Shown here piece by piece: positions 22,201-37,321 of a stretch of 64,000 nucleotides of DNA. Below the pieces are notes generated by a model that was not told the origin of the DNA, did not search any database, and saw nothing but the letters and a program-made list of their open reading frames with translations. The stretch is from Brachypodium distachyon (lineage: Eukaryota; Streptophyta; Magnoliopsida; Poales; Poaceae): positions 69,328,355 through 69,392,354 of the forward strand of contig NC_016131.3 of NCBI RefSeq assembly GCF_000005505.3. Direction: 5' to 3'. Every line of letters begins with the position of its first letter. The stretch's first letter is position 1. A program made the position numbers and the translations under genes.

Positions 22201-23007
22201 GAGTGAATTTCATTTTTTATTGTCAAGTTTCAGTTTTTTAAAACTTTGTCCCTATTTAGTGAGATTTTCTTTTTTACCCCCATTTAGCAAAAGTTGTGCA
22301 CTAATTATCCAACTTAAGCTTTTAACCCGAATTTCCTCTGTTCTAACGAGCGGATCGTGCCATCTAGTTCGACCTCATCGCCGTCAATGCTACCGAATCT
22401 GAGGCGGCTGCTGATCGCCAATGTGTGCCTCGGCCCTGGGACGTCTCATGGCCTTGCAAAAGATAGCCTAGTCCATGCAACCCCCGACCGATCCAACAAA
22501 AGCCAACAAGTGTAGGAGGAGTACTAATTATTTGATTGCATCTGACTCTGATTCTTCCTCCTCTCCTAATCCAACTCTGCATTTGTCGCCGTCGTTGTCG
22601 TCGTCTTCCTCCTCCACCCCCTTGATTCATGAAGCTCCTGCCAATGGCGGTGGCCGGTGGTGGCTCTACCTCTTTGCCTACAACTAGACCGTCTTCTTCG
22701 GATGGTCCGCTCCCGATCCATCTATCCATGGCATGGATTGGATCTCTCTTGCTGCCTTTCCCTTGGTTTTGGCCATGAAGATCAATTCTTGGATTCTTTA
22801 TAGGGCGCAGGTGTACAACGCGGTCTCGGCTGCCAAAACTTAAATAGGATTTCATTTTTCATTTTTTGAGTGAATTTCATTTACTAAAAAAATTAAATGG
22901 GGTCATTTGTGACAAAACCTTTGCTAAATGGGGTAAAAAACGAAAATCTCACTAAATGGGACGTCAAAAACAACCTAAAACTTGGATGTCAAAAATGGAA
23001 TTCACTC
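22201..23007. mobile_element. Non-autonomous Mutator-like element carrying unrelated GC-rich DNA
   Basis: The element has long inverted ends of about 110 bp: GAGTGAATTTCATTTTT at the left, and the inverse of AAAAATGGAATTCACTC at the right. Inside them, TTTAGTGAGATTTTC and CCCATTTAGCAAA recur. It is flanked by an exact 9-bp duplication AAAATAAAA (22192-22200 and 23008-23016), the length made by Mutator-like transposases. The centre (about 22330-22850) is GC-richer and lacks a transposase. On the minus strand it is open for about 160 codons (22364-22855). It may be a captured host fragment, but I cannot name the source. Confidence 0.85.
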
Positions 23008-23071
23008 AAAATAAAAGCTTAGAGGTAACATGAAGACTATTAAGTTATCCTTTCTAGATTTCAGGGGCCAA

Positions 23072-23486
23072 CTAGACTGAAAATCGACCCCATAGTTGAG
23101 AGCAAAAAAGAAAACAAACTACTACTAAGTGGGTTTCCGAGTATATAGGACTGCATATATACGCGATTACTACGTGACTACGTGTATATACGTACCGATG
23201 AATTCGGAGGGCACGAGGCCGTTGGAGAAGCGACCGGTGGGGACGTGGTTGGTGTAATCCTTGCCGTAGGGAGCATGGTTTGCCTTGATCATCGTGTCGA
23301 TCGAGGCTGTTGTTGTTGCCAGGGTCCACGATGGATCGAGTCGCCGAACACCAGCACCGCCGTCACCTTCCGCTGCTGCCTCCTCTGCTACATCGTTCGT
23401 CTCGCACATCGCTGTTACCGCCGCCGCCATGGCGCGCGACGACGATGGACATCACCACGGCTACGATGATTAGCTCCTGCAGACCA
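23072..23486 (-). pseudogene. GDSL esterase/lipase, first-exon relic
   Basis: On the minus strand the start of a plant GDSL esterase/lipase is clear, but in pieces across frames: VLVFGDS (catalytic-Ser block I), DPGNNNSL, then IKANHAPYGKDYTNHVPTGR and FSNGLVPSEFI, followed by an intact-looking donor. Two extra 4-bp blocks break the frame, one between GDS and VDPGN (about 23330) and one after NNNSLD (about 23303). Upstream of the block an in-frame stop replaces the signal-peptide region. No later exons were seen to the left. Intact members are secreted acyl esterases; this copy cannot be functional. Confidence 0.85.
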
Positions 23487-23676
23487 ATTACCTCTCCCCA
23501 TCGTTGCTGCTAAGTGATCTGCTAGCTGTGTGTGGTTGGGCTCAACTAAAGCAGCTCCGAGCTAGCTGCAATGGAGGACATACATTTTATTTATTTACTT
23601 ATTAAAGAGAGCGGCCACTCGGATTTTATTAAAAGAAACCATAGTGTCTCGGGAGGACATACGTTTGGAATACTTA

Positions 23677-24024
23677 GGGCATCTTCAAGGATGAATAGTC
23701 AAATAGACATGGCATCCGTCCATGTCGACAACTGTCACTCCGACGGATACATGTCAAATGGACATTCCATCTGTCTACTTGATACATGTCCAAACACATG
23801 TCAAAAGCTTTTTCTTTATTTTTGTGCCAATATGCCTACGTGGCTTGTTCGCGGACAATGTCTAGACTTGCCAAATCAATGTCAAATTTGGCTTGAGTAT
23901 AGCATGTCCACGGACAAATGGACACATGGCATTGATTTGGCAAGTCCCATTAGGTTGGTTTTTTTTGTCCACAGACAAAACCGGACGGATGTCATTGATT
24001 TGGCAAGTCCCCTTAGAAATGCCC
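23677..24024. mobile_element. Probable MITE with GGGCAT...ATGCCC ends
   Basis: The left end GGGCATCTTCAAGGATG and the right end TTAGAAATGCCC are inverse-like. The AT-rich inside has a near-repeat, CATTGATTTGGCAAGTCCC, at about 23932 and 23993, and several GTCCAC/GTGGAC words. Grass MITEs starting GGGCATCT are common, but the flanking duplication is not clean and the superfamily is uncertain. Confidence 0.5.
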
Positions 24025-24322
24025 ATTAATTGCCTCTCTATTTATATGTATGTATAATTTCGATGGAGCTATAAGCTAAATTAGCAAGAGGGTACAGTTG
24101 GAGTTGAGATGGAAGCCGGTGCCAATGTGCAATGCCGTCTCTTTAACTGCATAGCATATGGTTGCGCATGTTCATTCGTTAGAAGTTAGATGATGGATGG
24201 AGCATGCAAAGATGGCGATCGACTCAATTGATGGTCGTGATTTTTTTTCCTTATCGGATTGTTTGATTCGCATGATTGTATTTCATTGGGCATTTTAAGA
24301 AGTCATTTGCACTGATTTTCTA

Positions 24323-24432
24323 TTCCGCCTAACAAAAGATGTCTCAAATTTGAATTTATCTAGACATGACTCAGTGTACAGATGCATTCAAATTTAGTCA
24401 AAGTTTAGACATTCTTTGTTTGACGGAGGAAG
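24323..24432. mobile_element. Stowaway-like MITE
   Basis: TA-bounded, with AACAAAAGATGTCTCAAATT at the left and the inverse TTTGTTTGACGGAGGAAG at the right. The core carries ACATGACTCAGTG and GATGCATTCAAATTTAG. It is of the same group as the element at 6256. It is about 420 bp upstream of the VDAC start codon. Confidence 0.75.
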
Positions 24433-24849
24433 TATAAAAAATGTTTAACTTATTATGTTTTTTCTATGTAAATTTGATACAAATTTAATGTTGCAAGATT
24501 CAAGTGTTTTTTTATAGGAATGTTCAGGTGGGTTTTACGTTGCAATCTTATACTGCGCTGTAGCTTTTTCTAGTCTTACGTTGGGCTCTAGATATTTCCT
24601 CGCGAAGGATAATCTGGAGCGTAAGATCTCCGGATCGCAAGATCGTGCGGGCCTCAGGCTGCAAATCGCCAAACCAACCCCCTCTCCTGGTCTCGTCTTT
24701 CTTTCGTCGCGCCCACACAATACAAGTGGCCGAACGGAACGCGGTGGAATCTCTGACCTCTCCCTTTTCCTTGTCTTCGGCGCCCGCCTCCTCCCCATTC
24801 TCCACCTCCGCGCCCCCTTCCCCAAGCCGCCGCCGCCGCCGTCGTCGCC

Positions 24850-27821
24850 ATGGCCATGAAGGGACCCGGCCTCTTCACCGACATCGGCAAGAAGGCCAAG
24901 GGTGTGTCTCCTCTCCGCCCTCTTCCTCCTCCTCCTTCTCTTCTGTTTCTCTCATCTCTCTAATCTGTCTGGTCTTTTCCGTGTGGGGTTTTGTGATCTG
25001 CAGATCTGCTCACGAGGGACTACACCTACGACCAGAAGCTGACCGTCTCCACCGTCAGCTCCTCCGGAGTGGTAAGGATTCGGTCGATCCCATCGCGCTC
25101 GTACGATTCGATGATGTTGGGCTCGCGTCGGCCTGTTTGAGGTCGGAACCTACGATCTAGTTACGGCTCTGGCTTCTTCCTCAGCCCTGTACAGACCTTC
25201 CGTATGTGATGCTTGCTAGATGTGGCTTGTGTTATCACTTTCGCGCCGATTGGATTCCGGGTTTCTCTAGTACTTCTATTGCTTGGATTCTTCGTGGTTG
25301 TTGCATCCGCATGTTGGTATGTTGAATTTGAATGGTGGTCATGTTTGGTACCCCCTATGTGTTAGCTGTGCGGTTGCCTGATGGGAGATGGGAATTTTGT
25401 CCTATCCTTGTTGAGCAATGTAGTTACTTGTTGCCTAAAGTTGATTGGGGAAACAAGACCATCAAATTCCACTTGCGCATAGGGAGGACTCGTGGCCACT
25501 CAGAGTGGTTGATCCGCCACAGTTGGCAGACTCTGTTGTTGGCTTCTTCGTGCCCACGGTTATTTCACACCCCTTTTTATGAACGATTATGCAAGGGTAT
25601 GGACTATGAAGCAATAGAGTTGGCCCTTGAATTGCTAGATTTGGTGATTTTACTGTTTAGTGGGTTCTATTGGCGCAGTGCTGTCTTTAGTCCTGCTGAG
25701 TATGCGCTTAGTTTCTGAGATGGAACACAAATTACGGCTACAAGGCAATTTGAGATTTGAGAACTTGTTAAGTCTATGTCAAGGTGATGCCTTCATCGTT
25801 GCTCTGAAGCATTCCTTTTGAAAAGTCTAGTTGTGCAGTATGACCTTTGATTAGTTTGTATCTGGCACAACGTGTATCGGCACAGTGCTCAGTCGTATGA
25901 TTTCTATAGTCCATTCTCACGCAATTACCTATGATTATTTCATTAGCCAAACTCGTCAGTGGAAGTGTCGGACCCACATGTATCGGCATCATTTGCTCGA
26001 TAGTGTTATTTCGGTAGTCCATTCCCACTTGATATATCTTTCGTTATTTCATTTACCAAACTCTCATCATGTAACCATCGGACTAACACAAACATCATTC
26101 CGGACTAAAATAGTTAAGCGTGTTAACACTTTAGATTCGATACATCCAAAGGTTGAACTTGACACTTTGACGATGCACAGTACATAGACATACTTTCTGC
26201 CCCTTCTCATTTTATGTGTATTCAAAACTTGATTTCTTCAATTGGTATTTTGAACGATCCTGGTTACTTACTATAGTGGGAGATTTCTCTAGCATAAAAC
26301 TATACTCATTAGATGTCTTAGTTTGATCTTGGATGTTACTGATTTAACAAAAAAAGAAGTTTTACTCGCTAGCATATCTTTTCAAATGCATGTGAGTTTT
26401 TGAGGAATCTAAATGTTTTGATAAGACTTGAGACCAATCCTGCTTACCAGGTCACATTTATCAAGAGCCCTTCCCCAAACATGGAATTCTAATATTTATA
26501 GGGTCTCAATAGTTCAGTAGCGATTGTTCTGATCATTGCAATACCAATTGAATGTTTTACTGGTATGGTTGGCTTACATTGCTTTCTTCTCATTATGTTC
26601 TCATATTATTTATTTCCCCATGTGCTCGTATACTATTGACATGAAATCAGTGATCATATCTTTGACCAGTGTACTAAAGGAGAGTTCTTCGTTTTGGCTG
26701 TCAAGTTAGACTAAGCCTCTATATCCTTGTTTTGTTGCACTTCGTCAGATCCTTACTCACCTTTATGCTTATGTTACTTGCAATGATAATACTTGTGTGC
26801 TGCTGTTTGTGCTATCTGAATATAATTGCCCTTAGTGAACCTGTGTGTCATGGATTTTGTTCTTGATTTTTCAGGGCCTCACTTCCACAGCTGTGAAGAA
26901 AGGAGGGCTTTATTCTCTTGATGTCAGCTCAGTTTACAAGTATAAGAATACTCTTGTTGATGTTAAAGTGGATACAGAATCAAATGTTAGTGATGTCGAT
27001 ACTCATATATATGTTTGTCATCTTTGTAGCCTTTGGCTATCTGTAACAAATTTTATATTGTATTTGCAGATCTCTACTACCTTGACTGTCTTGGATGTCC
27101 TGCCATCCACAAAGCTTGTGACATCCGTCAAGTTGCCTGACTACAATTCTGGAAAGGTAGTTTCAGTTTGTGTCAATTTCTGGCTGTTGAATTGAGAACA
27201 GTTCATGAGCTGATTTCTTTCTGAACAGGTGGAGGCGCAATACTTCCATGAGAATGCAAGTTTTGCTACCGCCGTTGGCATGAAGCCCTCTCCCGTGGTT
27301 GAATTTTCTGGGACAGTTGGCCCTAAAGGACTGGCCTTTGGTGCAGAAGCTGCGTTTGACACTTCTTCAGGAAAGTTCACCAAGTACAGCGCTGGGATAG
27401 GTGTAACCAAGCCAGACTTTCATGCTGCATTTATTCTGTAAGTCCATGCTTTGCTGTGATTTGTCATGCATTGAGGTTGGAACTGGCATTAACACGTTAC
27501 GCCAACATGTACAGGGCCGACAAAGGTGACACCATCAAAGTGTCAGGGGTGTATCACCTTGATGAGAAGCAGAAGACTTCAGCTGTTGCTGAATTTACCC
27601 GAAAGCTCTCAACAAATGACAACACACTGACCGTTGGTGGCCTCTACACGGTTGACGCTCAGACAGCTGTGAAGGCAAGGCTCAACAACACTGGAAAGCT
27701 TGCTGCCCTTCTCCAGCACGAGGTTAAACCGAAGTCACTCTTGACAATATCTGGTGAATTCGACACCAAGGCCTTGGACAGAGCACCCAAGTTTGGCCTG
27801 TCACTCGCACTCAAGCCTTGA
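24850..27821 (+). CDS. Voltage-dependent anion channel (mitochondrial outer-membrane porin), 6 exons
   Basis: The exons are 24850-24901, 25004-25071, 26875-26985, 27070-27156, 27229-27437 and 27515-27821. They give 277 residues, the usual plant VDAC length. The N-terminus MAMKGPGLFTDIGKKAKDLL is the family's amphipathic helix. The strands that follow include TRDYTYDQKLTVST, GLTSTAVKKGG, VDVKVDTESN, PDYNSGK and the porin signature region YHLDEKQKTSAVAEFTRKL. The end (KFGLSLALKP) is typical. VDAC forms a 19-strand barrel that lets metabolites and ions cross the outer mitochondrial membrane. A second ATG at 24856 is possible; the first is kept because its context (CGCCATGGCC) is better. Intron 2 is long (1.8 kb). 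No lesion was seen. Confidence 0.95.
25862..26085 (+). repeat. Diverged tandem duplication in VDAC intron 2
   Basis: Two units of about 110 bp share TATCGGCA, TAGTCCATTC, TTATTTCATT and CCAAACTC in the same order. They have no coding potential. Confidence 0.5.
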
Positions 27822-28263
27822 TCAGGTCATACGTGGTTGATGGCGATCAAATTTCGGATTCTTTGGTTGTTTTTGCAAAGCTATGGCCAATAATTTGTTC
27901 CGCAGACCTGTTCTGTTAAATCACCGAGGGAGGTTTTGGCGCTCTGTGGACAGGATCCGATGGGCCTTCACCTGGAATTTGACCATCCTTTTTGTTTCGT
28001 TGATGAAAGCACCTCGTCGGTCGGTCATTGATAGATATACGCAGGTTGTTTCTTTCTACTGTGAGTTCTGACTAGCTTTCGCAGTAGTTAGTTTCTTGCC
28101 GAAGCTACATGTGATTTTTCATGCGGTGTTAATTGATTTTCCTGCTCGCACAGGTTTACTGCTTGTTTGAGTATCAATTCATTCTTTCCATATATCATTT
28201 CTTGTGCGGATGCAAATGTTCCTTGTTTTCTCTTTGCCCTTTGAAAACTTGAGGCGATAAGTA

Positions 28264-28480
28264 TTTTCGTGAAAGCAAGCGTTTGATACAGTAGTTCGTC
28301 AACAGCTAAAGGATTTTCGTGAAAGCAATCGTGTGATACAGTAGTTCTTCAACAGCTATATTCGCCCGTTGAGCTCTTGGTTTGGATATCTCTATTCTGT
28401 CATACAGATCATGCTTTGAATACGCATTCATCATCTTCTTCAGCAGCTATATTTTCCCACTGAGCTCTTGATTTGGATCC
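28264..28480 (+). repeat. Short direct repeats downstream of VDAC
   Basis: A 50-bp unit (TTTTCGTGAAAGCAA, TGATACAGTAGTTC, TCAACAGCTA) occurs at about 28264 and 28314. A partly overlapping 37-bp word (CAGCTATATT, TGAGCTCTTG, TTTGGAT) occurs at about 28350 and 28445. The stretch is non-coding, between VDAC and APS kinase. Confidence 0.65.
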
Positions 28481-28877
28481 CTGTTATGGATACACATACA
28501 CATGATACTTCGGAATTTGAATGTCTGTCTCATGGGCTCATGGCAAAATCGTGTTAGGAAATCTGTGTCATGTCGAGGTAAAAGAAAAGATGGCACGCAA
28601 GCAAATGCCCATCGTCTATCGTGAGTTCGTGACCATCACGCACCCACCCGCCCCATGCTGCGCTGTCCTTGGGTTCTTCCCCACTCCACGGCTCCACCTC
28701 CCTCGTCAGCTCCCAACAACCACAGGATTCCACCGTCGTGCTACATCGCGCGTCCCGCTTGCCCACTCCTCCTCCGCCGCCGCCCGCAAGCAACACCCCT
28801 CCCACTCGAGATCCAAGGCAAGCTCCCTCCTTCGCTCGCGCCCCCGCCTGACCTCCGCAATGCCCCGCTCCTGACCC

Positions 28878-32309
<3,432 letters not shown>

Positions 32310-32746
32310 CATATTTGAGAAGATCGATTTCATTCTTCTGTGTCCATAACTCATGGACACAAGTATGTTCCGTTTGGTCCAGAATAAGAGGTGTTGTTAT
32401 TCAAGCAACAAGCCACCTTTCGGGAAGAAGGGGGCACAAATTCATTCGTTATACAGTCCTGTATTACTCGTTTCTTGTGTATTTGTGCTATTATAGCTGT
32501 AATTTATTGACAATCTCATTTCGTCACAAAGGGTGTATGAGTCGTGTTGATTCTTAGTAATTTATTCAGGCTCTCAAAAGTACAGATAAATTGTGCCTTT
32601 TCCCCCACAATGCTTGTTTCACACAGATTTAAATTCTGAGAAGAAAATGTAACACCAGCTATACTTTTCTTTCCTGGCAAACAAGATGCTACGTTTTGAG
32701 TTACCTCACTGTTTCACTGCTGTCAATTTTCTAGTCTAACACGGTA

Positions 32747-32858
32747 CTCCCTCCGATCCATATTAATTGTCTCAAATTTACCCAAATATAGATGTATTTA
32801 TGCCTAAAAGCGTCTAGATACATGTAATATTTCGACAATTAATATGGATCGGAGGAAT
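32747..32858. mobile_element. Stowaway-like MITE
   Basis: The left end CTCCCTCCGATCCATATTAA and the inverse right end TTAATATGGATCGGAGGAA are bounded by TA at the left. A short deletion shortened the right terminus. It lies about 440 bp beyond the APS kinase stop codon. Confidence 0.8.
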
Positions 32859-33713
32859 TAAATCTCATTGTAAAACATGAAAAAATATTATTGTTCACAA
32901 AAAAAGATAGTCCTCACTCCACGGTGACTGTTGCATTCGCATCATATATACGTGGAGCACCAATATCTTCTCTGATCCGCTGGTGCTGTTTCTCAGGTGT
33001 GCAGATTTCATTCTTCCGTCATTCTCAACTACAGCTCCGGCAATCATGAGCATGAAAGCAGTGAGAGCACCGAGACAGCGGAGCCACAGAGCAGCCAGGA
33101 AATGGACGCCCCACATGTAATCTGGTGTCAGTACAGCTGACCAGCAGCTGATCTTAGTTTGACGGACCATTCATCAGACAGTACGACATGATCACTTGCA
33201 AAGTCGCTCATCCTCGGTGATTGGTGGGCTCCCCATTTGGCTGCCGGTGTCGTTCAATTCTCCGAAGCTTCAGATCTTGGCAGGCATGCATACATGTGGT
33301 CTGAACTCTGAACTGAAGTCTGAATCTCTTTCTGAGTCTCAAAAGAAAATAAGTCTGAATACCTTTCTGAGTTCTGACCACTTGTATCTCCTACTTGGAA
33401 AGAGGAAAAGAATGGACTATCCGACTATGCATGGGTGGTGGTGACTGGTGAGGTTTGGGCAAGATCACATTACACCAAGTCCAGCCCAAGTTACCTAACT
33501 AACATAAACAAACAACCGAGCTTCCAAAAGATAGAACATTGTTTCTTTGTCAAAGTTCAACATTTTACCATATTCTTTTTAGGAATAATAATAGTGTCAA
33601 TAGTTACAAAAATCACAACCACTAGAACGTGCTTTTGAGTTTTGAATACGAGTCGATAAGGTAATAATTTTGTGTAACGTGACTCACTCGTGTACAATTG
33701 AAAAAAAAAAATA
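32859..33713. other. Intergenic stretch, nothing recognised
   Basis: Short open frames on both strands show no recognisable family. A GTCTGAAT/TTTCTGAGT word is repeated at 33318-33370. The 3' part is AT-rich. Confidence 0.4.
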
Positions 33714-33915
33714 CTCCCTCTGATTCATAGAAAGTGTCGCCCATTTTGTACTAAGTACAAAGTTTGTACTCCTTCCGTGCCATATTAAGTGACGAAATAT
33801 TACATGTATCTAAACGTTTTTTAGATATAGATACATCCATATTTGGACAAATTCGAGTCACTTAATATGAGACGGAATGAGTACTAAGTGGGCGACACTT
33901 TTTATGGATCAGAGA
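33714..33915. mobile_element. Outer Stowaway-like MITE, split by another
   Basis: The left half CTCCCTCTGATTCATAGAAA and GTGTCGCCCATTTTGTAC pair with the right half, GGGCGACACTTTTTATGGAT and CAGAGA. Flanking TA is at 33712-33713 and 33916-33917. The halves are separated by the inner element at 33769-33881. Confidence 0.8.
33769..33881. mobile_element. Inner Stowaway-like MITE
   Basis: The ends CTCCTTCCGTGCCATATTAA and the inverse of TTAATATGAGACGGAATGAG are flanked by TA (33767-33768 and 33882-33883). It sits wholly inside the outer MITE. Confidence 0.85.
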
Positions 33916-33917
33916 TA

Positions 33918-36900
33918 CTAAAGTAGAGTATTGGTCCAAGCTCAAATACGCCTTGTATTTCTGAACGTGTTCCTCTCTCTGAACTCTGCCCTTCAGTTTC
34001 ATGTTGGTCTACATGAATGGCACTATGCAGAGGATCGCGTTTATCGGTCTCTACAGATAAAACCTAGAGGCTATAAACTAGTAAGAAGAGAAAAAAGGAA
34101 CGTCATCCGAGTCAACCAGGGAGCTGTACGTTCTATTCTACGCCGCGGTGGACTGCACGGCACGCCGCGGTGGACTCACGCTTAAAAATCTGCTTGTGCC
34201 AAAGTCTTCCCAGACCCGAAAAAACGAAAGCAAGGACGCAAACTCGATTGACCTCCTAATTTCCGCTGTTTTCCGCTGGATACGCACTAATTTAACAGGA
34301 GAGCGATTTTGTGCTGCTGCTACGAAGGAAAGGCGGTGTTCAACGAGGATTACGTGTTGGTTTTGCGTCAATTAAATGGACGAGACGGTTGATCGATTAA
34401 AATCAATCCAGGATTTGGCGAAAGTTTGGGGGTAGTGGCTCGCGGCCTGACACAGCGACCGGACGTACAAGATGGCAGCGTTCTGACATGACTTGGTTTA
34501 GACTGATTTCCGCGGAAGGAACGTAATAGAGCCAGGTTTTCTAGCCGACTGAGAAAGATACTTTGCTTCCAAGTCGACGATTTTCAGCGTGATCGATTCG
34601 TTATCCAGAGGAAATTCTGAAAACTATACTAAATAGGAGCACTTAGTAGAGTAATTCCAAACGCATACTAAATGCTATACTTAGTAGAGTAATGCCGAAA
34701 CAAAGTCGAATTAGATCTCTACCGAGCACTGAGAACGACAGAAGTGTACCCGATGGCCGCGGTTATATTTATGTAATAGAGAGACTCAGAGAGGTCCTGG
34801 TCCACGAGGAATGCAACACGTAGCAAACAGATCAGCATTCAGCAAGAAAGGATAAGGAAGAAGAGAACGGGAGATCACTACCTATTAATTACAACTCGAC
34901 AAGATGGCACTGCTATATATACTAATTACCACGAAGGAAACAACGATATAGATTTCGACCTAAAACTATTTAGGAACGGAGGGAGTAGCTGACACGCGTT
35001 ATGCACATATTCCCTGCTCCTTCAGAAGACGTGCGGTACATGCACGTTTTCTCGTGACTAATTAACCAGACGTGCGGTACATAATCTTGGCCGGCCCTGC
35101 CATGCCAGTCATGGATAGCTACAGCACGTAACTGTGGGGGATGCGTTTCCACATCCGGCTTGGTCGATTGGGTCCGAAGTGTTGGACCCGCTTGCCTTGC
35201 TTTCCTCCAACGCCCTCTACCGAACTTAACGGTCTCGCCGGCCCGTATGGGATCCAAATAATAAAGGCATTAAGCTGAAGAACGGGCGGTTGCAAAAAGC
35301 GGAACTGCGCCGTCGTCACATGTGGCCGGCCGTTGCGTGCGCGGCCTGCAATTCGAGTCGGTCATTCAGTCAGTCGGGGGTCCGATCCATATATCGTGCA
35401 TGTGACGATTGGATGACCGATGTGTGCTGTGGAGCTGTGGTGCATTCGTCCAAGATTCGGCAATGGCACGGACGGGGGTAAGTAACCCTGTGGTGAGCAA
35501 CAGAGCAAGTATATATTTGTGTACAAGACACGCTTGTACTAATCGAACCCTTGGCGTACACTTCGCGTTTCTTTGAGCATATCTGCTATGTTGGCTTGAT
35601 TGAGTAAGCCTTTGCAATTATCGCAAAAAAAAGGTTAACCTTTGCAATCACAATTACGGACACGAGCTTCGGGTGGTATTCTGAAGAGGATTTCTTAATT
35701 CTGTCTCCGGCCATATATACTAGTTCCAGTAAACTCTTTGCTGTTCCCACACACCATGAAATACATTAATATCTTTGGTTTTGACGACATGTTTTTCGAA
35801 TGTAATCTCAATAAAAAAACATAATCCAAAAATATAAATGTTCGCGTCATGTAAGCTGTAGCTCTGCTTTCCCGATGAATGAATTCCTAATGTATTTTTG
35901 TAGGTAGGAGAGAAATGGTCAATATTTCTTCATGAAATTTTGCTGCAGTGTAGATTATTGTTTAAATCGGACCGACACTGGGGTAGCTTTTTTTCCATTT
36001 CTTTTCCAGACACACAAATAATAAAATTTTCATGAAATGTAGCAGATATACGGTAAAAAAATAGTGTGTTGCAGATATAAAAAGTATGCGCGTTTTTGTG
36101 CATACCAATTGATAAACTAGTTCAGAATAAACAGATGATTCAATGGTGATGTGGTCGCTATCCTGCCCAAACTGAAGGACGTGGATGCTGTTGCATTTAC
36201 CCGCAAAACAAAAAAGAAATTGGATGCTGTTGCATTTTATTTTATTTTGACGAAAAGATGCTGTTTGCATTGACGACGCACGTTCGCGGCGTTCGGCGGT
36301 CTCTCTAGTCCCACCCTGCACCCAGATCTCCTCCCTCCCAATCCATTCTGTCTTTTGCCTTTTCAACCTGCGAAACGTACACACGCGCCTCAAGGGATCT
36401 CATTCATTTCGGCCAAAACTCTCGTGATCCAGACAGGGGCTATCTGCGGACGCACGCACGGCCCGACGGCTGGGTAGCTCCTGTTCGCCGACTACCAGAT
36501 TCAGGGTGCACACTCTTTTGTGCAGGATTGGTTAGCATGCACACGCGCGCTTAAATGCAGGCACGGGTTCACGGAACGCCTGGGATAGCATGCACGCGCT
36601 TCGGTGTATCATCGCTACTCCGTACTGTGACCCTACCGTGGCCCGAAACATTTTTGGAGTTGTCAACAAACTAGCTAGCTAGGCGCCGTGGTTCGGAAGC
36701 TAGCTTAAGGCACGTTACCTCAGCCGATCTCAGTAGCTTATCAGGATCGAACCGGGCGCGTGCAGATCGAATATTAACCTCGATCTAGCTCGAGCCGGGC
36801 GCGTGCAGATCGTATAAACTGTGTGGTGTGTGGATGGCCGGCCGGCCTGGTCGATCGGGACTGGATCGGCTGCGAGTACTACGTACGTGCGTGTGCAAGA

Positions 36901-37310
36901 CAGCGAGTGTACATCCGGCCACCTAGCTCCGTTCTAATCCTAATATCTGATCCATCGATTATCGCCGTTGCCGCCGACGGCACTCCACGGGCGTCAAGTG
37001 GAAAATGGCTCGTGGGCGTGGCGGCGTCGGCGTGCGTGCGTACGTGATGTTCCGTGCACGTTAGCTTTTGTGCGCGTATCAGCAAACCGTTAACAGCTGC
37101 AACTCCCGGCCAGCCGCGCGCCCATGCCGTGCATATGCACCCACGGCCGCAGAGTTTGTTCGTTTGTTAACCAACAGTTCGGCAGTCGTTCCAGAAATAC
37201 ACTGCTACGTCTAGTGTAAACTGAAGGCCAGATTTCTGTGCCTAACCTCCGGCCGGGAAACGGGCAGAAGAGAATTCTTGCCATACTGGGTGACTTATAA
37301 AACTTCGGTT
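33918..37310. other. Gene-free spacer with MITE debris
   Basis: No protein family was recognised on either strand. Small items: CCGCGGTGGACT is doubled at 34142 and 34165; CTTAGTAGAGTAAT is doubled at 34640 and 34680; a lone Stowaway right end (AGGAACGGAGGGAGTA) is at 34973-34988; and GCCGGGCGCGTGCAGATCG occurs at 36795 with a near copy at 36750. Otherwise nothing definable. Confidence 0.45.
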
Positions 37311-37321
37311 TTCGATATGGC

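Noticed and set aside
24645..25160. 171-codon frame over VDAC exons 1-2
   Set aside because: It crosses the first intron out of frame; the spliced VDAC frame explains the region.
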